The notes under the pieces were generated by a model that was given only the letters and a program-made list of their open reading frames with translations, did not search any database and was not told the origin of the DNA. Both the position numbers and the translations under genes were made by a program. Positions 35,816 through 46,289 of a DNA stretch of 64,000 nt are shown piece by piece (positions within the stretch are counted from its first letter, which is position 1; each line of letters begins with the position of its first letter). Source of the stretch: Ophiura sarsii (lineage: Eukaryota > Echinodermata > Ophiuroidea > Amphilepidida > Ophiuridae); the NCBI GenBank assembly GCA_035610835.1, contig CM069447.1:58907048-58971047 (forward strand), read 5' to 3'.

Positions 35816-38050
35816 GTTACATAGTAGTTGTTAATGAACAGCTTGATCATAGTCACTGTCATAATGCTATGGACGAAATGTTGCTGTTGGTCATGAGGCT
35901 GCGTCAAGATGCATGAAATACGCGAACAATTATGTATGCATGCGCATGACGATTTCACGATATTGACGCGCGGCCATTTTTGTAAGTGCCCTCATGAGGA
36001 TGACGTACGCACCCCAGCCACAAGTCTGCACACATTGGTGAAATAGTGTCCATACCATTATCACACTGACTATAGATGCAAGGTACTGGAAATCGTAAAG
36101 CTACATGCATATAACACACTATTGCTTTTGCAATGTAAGTAAATTCAATTTAGATAAATGAAATTCCGGAACTTACCCAGTGCCCAATTCATAATGCATT
36201 CACCAATGCAGCTGATGTTACAAAACCACCAACCTGATTTTGATATAAGGGTAGAAGGCCCACCTAAAACCCATTATTGAATATACCATGCGTGATCGAG
36301 TGAACGCCGCCTCCCCTCGTTTAGTCATTAGTACGAAAAAACTCCGAGTCTTTTTAGATTCCTAATTTTAAATGCGATGGAGTAGTTGTTATTGTAACGC
36401 TTGAATTCAACTGATCATCCAAGAGTGGTGCTCTTCTTTCAATTTGTGACGTAATGACACTTCCTGCAATAGAGAGACTCTGTCGCATACGAAAATGACA
36501 GACACTTGTCTCATTTTCATTTATGGTTTATTAGGTCCATATTTAGCTGTAAACAGCGCCATTTGGGCCGCGTTCCACATGATCGCCAACAACAAATACA
36601 ATTTAGGTTACGTAGGAGTTGATTCGTCACCAGTCATCCGAAACTACGCAAGACATGTTTATATCCAGTCTTCATAAAAAACAACAACGATGCTATTGTG
36701 CATAGTCAAGTGGAGTTCAATTTACAAAACAATCAATACAAGAGGTATTTCCCGGGGATATTTGTAGCGATTCCCATAAGTTAAAAGTTTAAAGCATTGA
36801 ATTTGTCCACTTGATGACAGAAAATGCAAAATCGTCCTAACACGAATGCTTCAATTACAGTACAACAGTATTCCTTAGACACTGGCTATAATTTTTTTCA
36901 ACATCGTCAGATTTTGACTTTTACAACGGATACATATAACTCTTTAATCGATAGATGTATGCTATCGCACCTGACCAGACTATGACCTGAGGCTCATATC
37001 TGTAAATAGCATACGCTTTATCATACCACACAATAGTAATAAACTTAGTTGCAATATAACATTCATGTTTCTTATTGTTCAGGATGGAAACATCTGCGCC
37101 CTATCTATGTCGCCTAAAACTATCTTTTTAACACGAAGTGTCTGGTTTCACAATACCTTTTCTCACTTTGAAGTGACCAACATACAATACATTGATAGCT
37201 TGGACCACAATACACATAAACTAGGTTTGTGATCCCTCGAGCAAATTGGCCGAGTTTCGGCCATGTTTTATCAGGGTTTACATTTGCAGAGAATTTGTAG
37301 AGAATAAAAGGACACTGTAGTTTATTGCCGAACTACAGTGTGAATCCAAACAACTCGTGCGCTGATTGAAGAAACAGCTGTTTGAACTTGATGTGTACAT
37401 TAACCAAGAAAATGTTTGTGTGAAACGTATTCTTCTCCTGAATAAAAAGAAAATAATCGACTGAAAAATAGGCGAAAGGTGTCTGGCTGTGTAAGCTGCC
37501 CTGGTAAGCTGACTCCGTTTTGTCACCATTCCAATGGGATTTACACAGTTAAGACACTTTAAATATATGACTGTTTATACTGTAGCATGACCAAATTTAG
37601 TGACAACGGTGGCCATGTCAATGAAGGCTTCATTAAAGACACAAAATCAACAAATAGCCTTGCTATCAAGGCCTTATCTTTATTACTAAACAATAACATA
37701 TCTAAGTTGGTATCCAAAAACATTTCTATTGCAATACTAGTACTTTACACACTTTACATCAGCACTGACATTTTGGAGGCCAGCCAATTAGTGATCATGT
37801 GATTTCATCAAGACAAGATCATTCACACCATGCATGTGTCAAATGACATTCCTGAGTGTATTGACCACAAGACAGTTGTAGTGGGCGTATACAGTCAACA
37901 CAATAAGTAACTGATCAAGTAATGAATGTGTTGATAACTCTAAAAGTATGACTCCTACGTAGACATATTAAAATGTAAGATCAAGTCTGATTTTCATTTT
38001 CACATTTTCTTTTCAACACGGAAGAGCATGACAGTTAAAGAAGGTGACCG

Positions 38051-38565
38051 GGAAATAAGTAACACCAAACTGCCGGTACATTATAATATAAAATTATATG
38101 CTTCAGTTTCAAGGTCCATAGTGGTTCCGTAAGTGAAATAATGACGATTTTAATCACTAACCCAGCATTCCGTTATCGATGACAGGGCGCTGCCATGTTA
38201 TTCTCTGCAGTTTCAGCATTTATATATCCCGATTATATATTTATAATCCAGCGAGAAATCATCACGTGACTGATGGAACCTGATGACGTATGCGGTCTTA
38301 TAACTGAGTGTGAATTTTCTGGACAGTGCGGTCAATACGGAAAAGTTCACTCTCTAAATTATTTTATTCTGAACAAAGAAATTCTCCTTGAACCGTAGTT
38401 TTACTTTAAAAAATTATTGAATATAATTTCAATCGTAAATAGTAATAAAATCGCAATGAAACATGGTCATAGTATTGGAAAGGTTATTCTAAAAAGCGTC
38501 ATTTTCATGGGGTCAATGTTATCCGAGACTGTGTCGACGAATATATTCCGTTGTAACATCGGCAC
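38051..38565. other. Stretch with no recognised feature
   Basis: It follows the end of duplication block II. No protein signature; short frames only. Confidence 0.4.
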
Positions 38566-38643
38566 ATTAGAAGTGAATGATGTAAAGGTTAGTACTCTCG
38601 GCTGTCACGCGTGAAAGCCAGGTTCGATTCCGCTACGAGCCAA
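38566..38643 (+). tRNA. tRNA-Asp(GTC)-like pseudogene or SINE head
   Basis: The 3' half is strikingly tRNA-Asp-like: GGTTAGTA, then a CTGTCAC anticodon loop with GTC in the anticodon position, then an intact B box GGTTCGATTCC (38621-38631) and a CGAGCCA end. The 5' half is poor: the A box and acceptor strand do not fold cleanly. It could be a decayed tRNA gene or a tRNA-derived SINE. Confidence 0.55.
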
Positions 38644-38989
38644 ATATTGTTTTGTATATTACTTTTATACTTCTTGATGTTCCATTATATTATTTACTTA
38701 CGTATCATTAGTTTGTTTATTAACGCGCGTCTTTTTTATCGGTTAATATTTTTTACTATTTTTGTTCCATGAATATAAAATATCACGATTTTTTTTGGGA
38801 TTCCGTTCGTCATGTTCGTTTGGCCGTTCGTGATGTTTATTTTTACAAAACGATTGACTACAAACCATAAAAACCTTTCAATGCAAAACAAAAACCTACT
38901 AAAATATTCGCATACTAATTTATTTGTCATAAAACGACCGAATCACGAATTAAACGCCATTTTGAAACATGTAACCTCGTAGTCACATA

Positions 38990-39770
38990 CAGTTAAGCCC
39001 TCAATTATTCATACCCTTTGAAAAATATGGGTTTTTGGGCGTTTTTCTCATATCTTTACCAGCTGGAGTGGTAGAACGTTCGCTTTACACTAAAGACAAT
39101 TAGTTTGCAAGTACAAATCATTATATTTGGGCTCTACATTTTTTGCATAACAATAGAAATGAACAAGAATTGTGTTTTTATGCCTGTCCAAAATTATTCA
39201 TACCCCATACCAAATCTTAGGATTGAGACCATTTTTTTTGTGATACAACACATGTTTTTGACATTCAAAACATTCTTTATATTGTGTTATAGGCGTTTAT
39301 ATTGTTATGCAAGTATTCCATGATGTGTTCATAAAATGTGGATGCATTACAGATGTGTCCTATTGAATGTACAGTGAAGAATGTTATAGGACAACACTCT
39401 AGCTCTTTGTCAGCATGGCGAAGAAGATCAAATAACTCAGTAAGGAATTTGTTTGTGCATATTGTGAATGCTCACAAAGAGGAGGAAAGGCTACAGAGCT
39501 AATTCAAAACAATTCCAAGTGCCAGAATCCACCATACAAAGCATAATTTAGGAAGAACAAGAAGTTCAACTCATTGTTGGACGCAGTCGGAAGCCAACGG
39601 TGTCCCCTTGTTTGGCAATAAAAGTATTGCGAAAGGCCAACAACCATCCATAGATCACCATCACTGTACATTCAATAGGACACATTTGTAAGGCATCCAC
39701 ATTGTATGCACACATCATGGAATAATTACATTATAATTTAAAAGCCTATCACACAATATAAAGAACGATG
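38990..39770 (+). pseudogene. Tc1-like transposon remnant with transposase N-terminus
   Basis: The left end TA|CAGTTAAGCCCTCAATTATT, then CATACCC, and a second inner AAATTATTCATACCCC at about 39188, are the outer and inner direct repeats of Tc1-type inverted termini. From 39416 the sequence reads ATGGCGAAGAAG, and in shifting frames LSKEFV, FQVPESTIQSII and GRSRKPTVSPCLAIKVLRKA, which is the DNA-binding N-terminal region of Tc1 transposases. The catalytic DDE part is absent, and stops and frameshifts break the rest. An inverted duplication (39268-39375 against 39660-39765) encloses the transposase piece, so the element has been rearranged. I do not find a matching right terminus. Confidence 0.8.
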
Positions 39771-40036
39771 GACAATAATTCGAAAAATAATAAAGTTTTT
39801 CAAAACAAAACAAACAAGATTCCTAGGGAATTGAGAAGTATGACAAAAGTTGACAAAATATATTTAGAGTTATCTTTGCAGAACCTAAAATGGGTCAAAA
39901 AGTGTTTTTTATATTTTTTTCCAAACGGTCAATTTCATGATCATGGCTGGATTCATTGAACCCTTTCCTGCAAACAAATGTATACTTTTATATAGATTAA
40001 ATGAATAATGGAGAAGTTACGGCAGTTTTACGGAGG

Positions 40037-40241
40037 CTGTACCTGACCATCCTCAATGCCGCTTCAGCTGGCGTAGCACTTTTTCGATGAAATAATGGCC
40101 CCAGGCTACATACACTGGCCCGAGTATAGTTGGTTCCTGTAGAGCGTTCGTCTCGCAACCGAGAGGTTGTGGGTTCGAGCGCCGGCGTTTTTGTCGTTGA
40201 AAAAAAAATCTTCAAAATGTGACTTAGGAGGTTAGGGTTAA
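40037..40241 (+). mobile_element. Telomere-motif-bounded tRNA-like element, copy 2
   Basis: It shares GATGAAATAATGGCCCCAGG, CACTGGCCCGAGTAT, CGTCTCGCAACCGAGAGGTT, GGGTTCGAGC and TTCAAAATGTGACTTAG with copy 3 at 40301-40581. The right end is GGTTAGGGTTAA (40230-40241). The left end is decayed (GCTGTACCTGACC where copy 3 has TTAACCCTAACC). The tRNA-like part (40131-40186) has lost most of its A box by a short deletion. Confidence 0.75.
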
Positions 40242-40300
40242 CGGATTATTTTTCTTCTTTTTTTTCTCTCTTTTTTCAAAATTTTCCACGTATGATTTTA

Positions 40301-40581
40301 TTAACCCTAACCATCCTTAAAGCCGCAAATGTCCACGGTAAAGTCTGTCTGTGCCAGTTGGCGTGGACCTTTTTGATGAAATAATGGCCCCAGGCTACAT
40401 AGTCGGGCCAATACACTGGCCCGAGTATGGTTGGCCCCCGTGGCGCACTGGTAGAGCGAGCATTCGTCTCGCAACCGAGAGGTTGTGGGTTCGAGCCCCG
40501 GTGGCGGCGCCTCTCTTTTTGTCCGCGTTTTAGTCGTTGAAAAAAAAATCTTCAAAATGTGACTTAGACGGTTAGGGTTAA
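40301..40581 (+). mobile_element. Telomere-motif-bounded tRNA-like element, copy 3
   Basis: It is bounded by perfect 12-bp inverted ends: TTAACCCTAACC (40301-40312) and GGTTAGGGTTAA (40570-40581), each equal to two telomere-type repeats. Inside lies a tRNA-like sequence with an A box TGGCGCACTGGTAGAGC (40441-40457) and a B box GGTTCGAGCCC (40488-40498), which together form a potential RNA polymerase III promoter. A poly-A-like run (GAAAAAAAAATC) precedes the right end. The internal position of the tRNA-like part, about 130 bp from the left end, is unusual for a simple SINE. Confidence 0.8.
40434..40507 (+). tRNA. tRNA-like sequence inside element copy 3
   Basis: GCCCCCG at the 5' end can pair with CGGTGGC at the 3' end, with one mismatch. 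A and B boxes are intact. The anticodon arm (TCTC and GAGA around GCAACC) gives only a 4-bp stem and a 6-nt loop, so it is unlikely to be a working tRNA. It is best read as the promoter head of a SINE-like element. Confidence 0.6.
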
Positions 40582-40586
40582 TAAAC

Positions 40587-40738
40587 CTTTAAACCCCAAT
40601 GCTACTGTTTACTTATTAATATGGAAAATTCATTCATGCATCCCAATTATTCAATTGTTCATGCATGCAATAAATATGACAACATAACCGTTTCTTTGTA
40701 GAGATATCTTCACCAGTCCATTATAATATAAAAGTGTT
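40587..40738 (+). repeat. Dispersed repeat V, left part (split by insertion)
   Basis: AACCTTTAAACCC(C/A)AATGCTAC, GTTTACTTATTAATATGGAA and CCGTTTCTTTGTAGAGATAT match 62612-62756. The repeat resumes at 41787 after a MULE-like insertion. Confidence 0.85.
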
Positions 40739-41786
40739 ATACGGCCATGTGTTTTGAACTCTCCACCCTTCCCGTTGCATGTCCAGATTTTTACATTTTA
40801 CACCATCTGAGATTCGAATTAGCATATCGAAATAACTACTTATTCTACCCCATAAAAAGTATATATTTTCTGAACGGTAATCGCACAAGGAATCCAGATA
40901 TGCGATTATAATTTGCATAGAACGTAATGTGATTAAGAATGTTCAAAGAATATCGATTTTTTTTTCTTTCTTCATATTTTGATTAAAGCTCAATTTTTTT
41001 TTATTCCTATCCCAATCATCATTTTACTGTGCATATTAGTTCCTCATGTAATTTACCTATCAGAACATAATGGTTGCCAAGGGTAACTTGTTGAAATATA
41101 CCTATATCGGGAAGTAAATGAGCATAAACGTTTACATTTCATATTTATTAGAGTGTTCACACATATTTTTTGGTTATTCACCCTATCCTGATTTAAGCGA
41201 GATTTTTGAATTCCCCTATTTGAGAGCTTTCCAAAAATGTATAATTTTGCTATCATCGGTTGAATAATTCTGTTGTTATAGTCATGTATGCTAAACCGAT
41301 GAATTAGGACAAGTTCATTGTGTAGTGAATAGGGAAAAAGCCAAGGACAATGCAATCGATTCGTGATTACAAATGTTACGTAATAGTTGACACGTTTGTT
41401 GAAACAGAAACTTATAGAATATAAAACAATCTATACAATGAGAGCAAAATCATGTTTGTACCATACAGAGATGAGGAGTTATTGTAATTTGAACGTAGAA
41501 TTGGGAACATTTTCTATATTCCCCATAGAGATTGTACACAACGCCACCGCCACCGCAGCCCACCCCTGACTTTCGAAATATAATCAATCATATCTCAGCC
41601 AAACAGTTATAGAAATACCTGATCATTAACACAGTGTAGCTAGATAATTAAGCTTTCAAATGACACCTAAACCATAGCTCTACCACATTTTGTTGTTGAG
41701 TTAATAGAGAGAGATGGATGATTCGTCACCAAAAATGCAACGCCGGCACCCTTTTAGGGTGGTCAGTTCAAAACACATGGCCATAC
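40739..41786. mobile_element. MULE-like non-autonomous transposon with 11-bp TSD
   Basis: It is flanked by ATAAAAGTGTT at 40728-40738 and 41787-41797. The termini are inverted: ATACGGCCATGTGTTTTGAA on the left against GTATGGCCATGTGTTTTGAA from the right, then CT(C/G)(T/A)CCACCC-like sequence. The uninterrupted target is preserved at 62744-62760 (TATAAAAGTGTTCAAGG). A 9-11 bp duplication suggests a Mutator-like transposase. The interior (1048 bp in total) has no recognisable protein. A diverged relative lies at 46290-46960. Confidence 0.82.
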
Positions 41787-41798
41787 ATAAAAGTGTTC

Positions 41799-42035
41799 AA
41801 AGGGCTATTATTCCAATAGAACAATGTAAATATTTGAATCAGTAGATAACAAATTCTGGATACATGCGGTGTTTAAATTAGTTTAATGTCATTGTATCAA
41901 AACAAGTCTTAGTTCCATCCTCATCCCCTTGAAAGCAAAATTTAGCTTTTTGTATTAAAATTAATCTCATGTGGCCTAATTCAGTACGATGTCCGTACAT
42001 CGCTGCGGTCAGACAACTACACACACAATATTTAC
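41799..42035. other. Stretch with no recognised feature
   Basis: AT-rich spacer. Nothing identified. Confidence 0.4.
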
Positions 42036-42245
42036 TGAGTCTCTGTGACTCAGATATCTGAGTCTTTAGCTTGTCTCCACAGTAACACACTTTTCATTTA
42101 TATCTGAGTCGTTTAACTCACTTGTACTGAATCATTTGACTCATGTACTGAGTCATATGACTCATTTGTAAAACCAAGTGTGTTATTGTGGAGACGATCT
42201 AAAGACTCTGATTATATGTCTTGAATGAGTCAAAATACTCAGATT
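42036..42245. other. Hairpin rich in TGAGTCA motifs
   Basis: Inverted arms TCTTTAGCTTGTCTCCACAG and TAACACAC (from 42062) pair with GTGTGTTATTGTGGAGACGA and TCTAAAGA (from 42178). Within and around them TGAGTCA/TGACTCA occurs at 42138, 42150, 42159 and 42226, with partial copies at 42036, 42046, 42059 and 42106. TGAGTCA is the AP-1 consensus. Whether this is a regulatory cluster or a palindromic MITE with motif-rich arms cannot be told from the sequence. Confidence 0.65.
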
Positions 42246-42499
42246 TATGTTTAGAATTAATTTTAGTCTTTGGCTGAACTTACTGCCTAAAATGTGACCA
42301 AACGCTATATGGACGATGTAGAGTATATACAGAACAGAAACAGGAAATTGGCAAATATGTGTGATATAAGTATACAGCTGGATGGCAGAGAATTGTATCG
42401 ATATTTTAATAAGTTTCTCACCTCGACTGGCTAGTTCACTGTCCGGATCGAAAGAAATAAGGCGGCCTTTAGATCGTTGGGCGCCGTGTCAAGCCTCGC

Positions 42500-42740
42500 T
42501 TTCGTATTATTAATTTTGACTCATTTCGATACAAACTGGGTCATAAGTCGATCTTGACTCTGATTTGTGCTGATATTAAGTCAATGAAGAATGCTTCATC
42601 TAAGTCACTCGGTATATGACGCATTAAACCAAATACAATGAGTCAACTAGGTTCAATTCTGACTCATTTGGTTTTGTAAATAAGTCAGATTGCCAGTGAC
42701 TCGCTAACAATGTACCAAAGTATGTCACTTGACTCGGAAA
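42500..42740. other. Second zone of scattered TGAGTCA/TGACTC motifs
   Basis: TGACTCA at 42518, TGAGTCA at about 42639 and TGACTCA at about 42660, with TGACTC-type partial copies near 42555, 42701 and 42730. No hairpin as strong as the one at 42036-42245. The motif density is above the rest of the window. Confidence 0.45.
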
Positions 42741-43751
42741 CTATTTTGTGTATAGCGTGATTATATCAATGCTGCATCAATGTTACACTTGGCACTTGTC
42801 TCTTGCCATTACTCAAGACAAACACAAACTCCCATATGCTTGAAATATAAGAGCTTAGACAGCAACACAACATCGATATCCGTCTACTCGAGACGAGATC
42901 AGGGTTCTCATTACGAAATTGAGTCCGATGTAAATACATGGTAATCACTGACATTGCTCTCCGATCTGTGTGGATTGTTTTACTAGACGAAATCTTAACA
43001 TTGAAAAAACATGTATTTAGATACAAAATCAAAAATCTTCAGATATCTTCAGGTAAAAGATATTCTCAAAAGTCTAGACAGTGACATAACATAAATAACC
43101 ATCTGCTTCAGACGATATGAAGCTTGAAACAATGTAATTGAGAAGCCAGATATGGAGAGATAGAAATATTGACTTTGATAGGCAATATATGTAGATGGTA
43201 ATACTAGCCAATCTTAATATTGGGAAACATTTAGTGTCATTTAGCTACAATTACAGCAGGTTTAAAGGCTATCGTTACAGGTTATAGTTTGGTTTTAGTT
43301 TGGTTCCAATACATGAGGTTATCGGTTTTAAAAAGTACATCATAGTACTAACATGGTTGTCATGCTTTATATATCATTCCTAAAGTATAGCTGAGCCTAA
43401 AATATCTATATATTCGTAAAGTTGATTTCCACATTGTTTTTAATTATTAGGGTAAGGCAATGTCAAGTACTTTGTGTTTCAACTCATTGGATAGTGTGAC
43501 CGGTGCCTGTTTACGCCACATTTACCATATACACATTTACCATGATGGGGTCGAAAAATTGCTAGGATTCATGACTATTTGCTAAACTAAACACATTGAC
43601 AGCGCCCTCTTAATTTAAAACATCCCAACAAGAGGAACTGAGTATACGTCGCAACTCAGCTTCATTCGTATATCAATTGAAATCATCAAACACACGTACT
43701 GTAAAAATTGTGAACAATATAATATTGAAGGAGCCCATGAATTCGAGAATT
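42741..43751. other. Stretch with no recognised feature
   Basis: No protein signature or clear repeat. Short minus-strand frames only. Confidence 0.4.
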
Positions 43752-43863
43752 CGACACCACTCGGATTTGAACCCTCGAGCTAACAATGACAGCCCATCAA
43801 TTGATCTATGTACATCACTATGATGGATTGTAGGAGCGCCTTCAACCACTTCGCCACATCGCA
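43752..43863 (-). tRNA. tRNA-like (Ser/Leu-type) pseudogene or SINE head
   Basis: The minus strand reads GCGATGTGGCGAAGTGGTTG with an A box, and about 70 nt later a B box GGTTCAAATCC. The spacing is too long for an ordinary tRNA and contains a small inverted CCATCA...TGATGG. The acceptor strands do not pair. It is either a tRNA pseudogene with an inserted hairpin or the head of a SINE. Confidence 0.45.
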
Positions 43864-44089
43864 ATCTGCAGGTAACAAAAAATGATAGTAATCAATTTCT
43901 TCAATGCTTGAATATTATGAATCAAATTGCCGGTTTTTATTATTTTCATTTGTGAAGCGACATAAATATCAGAGCCATTGCTAGACTTAAATAAGTATGT
44001 GGATTTGTTTACCGAGAACCCAACGTTTAACAAAAATCGTCTTCTGTTGGAACCATAAAAGTAGGTCACTATTAGCACCTAGTTTAACT

Positions 44090-44370
44090 AATCGTGAATT
44101 TCAATCAGCTATTTATAAATAGATTGTCCGCCAACACAAACAGTTTCGTTTAATAATAAACATTTGAAGTGGGTCTGCCAAGTAACAATCCAATAAAGGT
44201 GACGCGATCGTTATTTAATTCATGTAATTGAGCGAAGTCACTGGTGAATTGAAAGTGGAAGGTTGCAGGCGCGGGAAAGACGGTAGAACAGCAACACCAA
44301 TTCAATACACTCGCATTAACATGATCAAGGAACACGATGAACGTCTGCTCACTGTTCAAGTACTTGTGTT
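44090..44370 (+). repeat. Strongly diverged relative of the right part of units A/C
   Basis: AGCTATTTATAAA(T/G)AGATT, GAAGTGG(G/A)TC, TGGTGAATT, CGCAGGCG-like and CACC(A/T)A(C/T)TCA-like landmarks occur in the same order as at 15895-16160 and 28310-28600. The similarity is weak but colinear. Confidence 0.45.
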
Positions 44371-44429
44371 AATTTGACAATCAGATCTGACGTCTAATGA
44401 TTTAAATATGTATTTGATGATTATAGGTC

Positions 44430-44720
44430 AATAAGTAAGACAAATCAATGCACGCGCGCTGATGTTGATGTGTGGAAAATGGCATGACCACGCAGGGGAA
44501 TGCTATTGTGAGCATATCAACATCTGCGCAAATGCATTGATTTGTTTTCTTCTTTTTTCGAGAAACAGAACATACGCATGTGTTGAACAAGTTTATACAC
44601 GACAATATTCAAGTCAAAATTCACAATTAAAAGCTTAATTTGGATCTATGAAATAACGTATACACATGTTTACAAGTGTGCTAACACCGGCAGTGAAAGT
44701 CGGCGAACCCGCGATCACTG
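44430..44720 (+). repeat. Dispersed repeat Y, copy 2 (contains hairpin)
   Basis: It is the paralogue of 7861-8110. The hairpin at 44442-44543 is kept; its 5' arm differs from copy 1 at about 3 of 42 positions and its 3' arm at about 6 of 42, while flanking sequence has many changes and indels. Confidence 0.65.
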
Positions 44721-44869
44721 AACAACGAATCGAAACAAAGTGAGTGGTGAGCGCATTGAACTGCGCATACGTGGAGTGCGTTATACACTTACTCGCGTGT
44801 TTTAGTTTCTTTTTCTTCTAAGACTAAGAGTGTATAAATTGCAAGTGTTTGAACTGTAGGAATGATATA

Positions 44870-44917
44870 ATGGAACACTGTAGGAATGATATAATGGAAC
44901 ACTTTGTAGTGACACGT
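44870..44917 (+). repeat. 24-bp direct repeat, two units
   Basis: GTAGGAATGATATAATGGAA plus CACT occurs twice in tandem. A simple local duplication. Confidence 0.8.
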
Positions 44918-45298
44918 GGCATTTACGATAACACAACTCGTCATACAATAATATAGCCAATGTTGTGATGACCCCGTAGTATTGAGGTGTACTGTGAAAA
45001 TGGTGTTTTGTTTAGTTTAATAGCCTAATTAAGAGAGAGCGATCAGGTAGAACAACAAATTGTTAACAGGTGAGGGATGGGTACAGAGCTTTCGATTTAT
45101 TTCATCATGAGTGTATGGTAGAATGGTAAAGACAGCCAAGTGTGAGAATGTGTCGGCAAAAATATAAGTATACTGTGAAAATAACATTAGCATAATAAAA
45201 GAAGAGAAGTGGTATTACATTTGGGGTACTTAAAACAATATGAGCTAGTCATCAATATTCAAGCCACGGGGTGCAAGACATCTAAGCTGCTGGATCCA

Positions 45299-46060
45299 TT
45301 ATGTTTCTTTGGTGACCGGGGGAAGCGTCAATACCAATGATGGCAAGGTGAGTGATGCTGTGGTTGGGGGAATTGAAGTGGTGGGAAACAGATTTATCCC
45401 TTTTGGTGCGGATGTCAGAGAGGTGGCATAAAGTCTGGTTCTTAATGTGTTTTTTGTTTCACCGACATATTGGATGCCGCAAAAACTGCACATGATAGGA
45501 TAATTATATGAGATGAGTGGTGTTGCATTTAATACTTTGAAGGATTCTGAATCTCTGGGCCGTAATCCCACCATTGAATAAGTTGGTGGACAAAACGAAA
45601 TCACATGCCTTACATGGTTTGTGGCAGGGTTTACAACAGGCATTAGATTCAAGGGGTTGACGACTATGGGGGCTTCAGAATTCACACCACCAAATGGTTT
45701 GCCTATAGGTTTACATGCTAAATGAGTGTTACAAAATGCCCATTTTATCGCTTATAAAGCGACTGGATTTTTCAATTTGACATGTTCCTTACATTTCATG
45801 ACATCTTTGATCATTAAATCAAAATATTATATATGGTATCCCCGAAAGTTCTGAGAAATTTGCCCCCAATGTTGGACAACTGGTGTAGCGCCCTCATTTA
45901 TCAGAAACAGTTGAGTATTTGGAATGGCATCCTGTAGTCTGGGAGAAAGATGCAATATGGGAAGGTGTTTGTTAACAATATGGGTAAGTTTGGGAAGATG
46001 AGGGTGGTATGTGGCAACAGAGGGACTCTGCTGAGGTTCTATGTATGCTTACATGACAGA
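45299..46060 (-). pseudogene. Penelope-like element fragment with GIY-YIG motif, frameshifted
   Basis: On the minus strand, about 46020-45850 reads YHPHLPKLTHIVNKHLPILH, then LQDAIPNTQLFLINEG. From 45685 a frame runs through VRHVISFCPPTYSMVGLRPR and CSFCGIQYVGETKNTLRTRL. The last segment is the zinc-finger and GIY-YIG start of a Penelope-type endonuclease domain. Near 45430 the frame shifts; the true continuation is HLSDIRTKRDKSVSHHFNSP, then HLAIIGID. The reverse transcriptase core is not found upstream, so this is the 3' part of a decayed copy. Another GIY-YIG retroelement is a less likely alternative. Confidence 0.72.
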
Positions 46061-46289
46061 GTGTCACTGCGGGGATGGCAGATACTTTTGAAATTTGAGA
46101 GAGGGCGATCAATAACATAACATCATATAAAAAGAGATTCTAAACAAAACATATTTTGAAACAGCATTGTAAGAGCGTTTTCATATATCAAACATCCTTC
46201 AGTGAAACCTATCTTTTGTTCTGTCTTTCACATTCCTCGTCCGATGATATCGATACGTCGGTAAGGTTATTATACCGGCTAGTGAATAT

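Larger units (their letters stand above)
30177..38050 (+). repeat. Segmental duplication, block II
   Basis: It is colinear with 47150-58850. Matched landmarks: ATAATTGAGGTG (30222 and 47172), GTCTACAAAG(C/G)(G/A)GAATC (30805 and 48770), GCACGGCACATTCTCAA (33359 and 49608), GCGCCCTATCTAT (37096 and 57059) and GCGAAAGGTGTCTGGCTGTG (37472 and 57899). Divergence looks near 10% in many stretches and lower near 37300-37560. Differences between the blocks are mostly whole insertions: a SINE-like element, an RTE fragment and a roughly 890-bp segment (34195-35080) here; Tc1-like, GACGCACC, L1 and Harbinger-like elements in the other block. No host coding frame is conserved between the blocks. Confidence 0.85.

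Noticed and set aside
40434..40507. Functional tRNA gene
   Set aside because: The anticodon stem is too short and the loop has six bases; the repeated context shows it is the promoter part of a mobile element.
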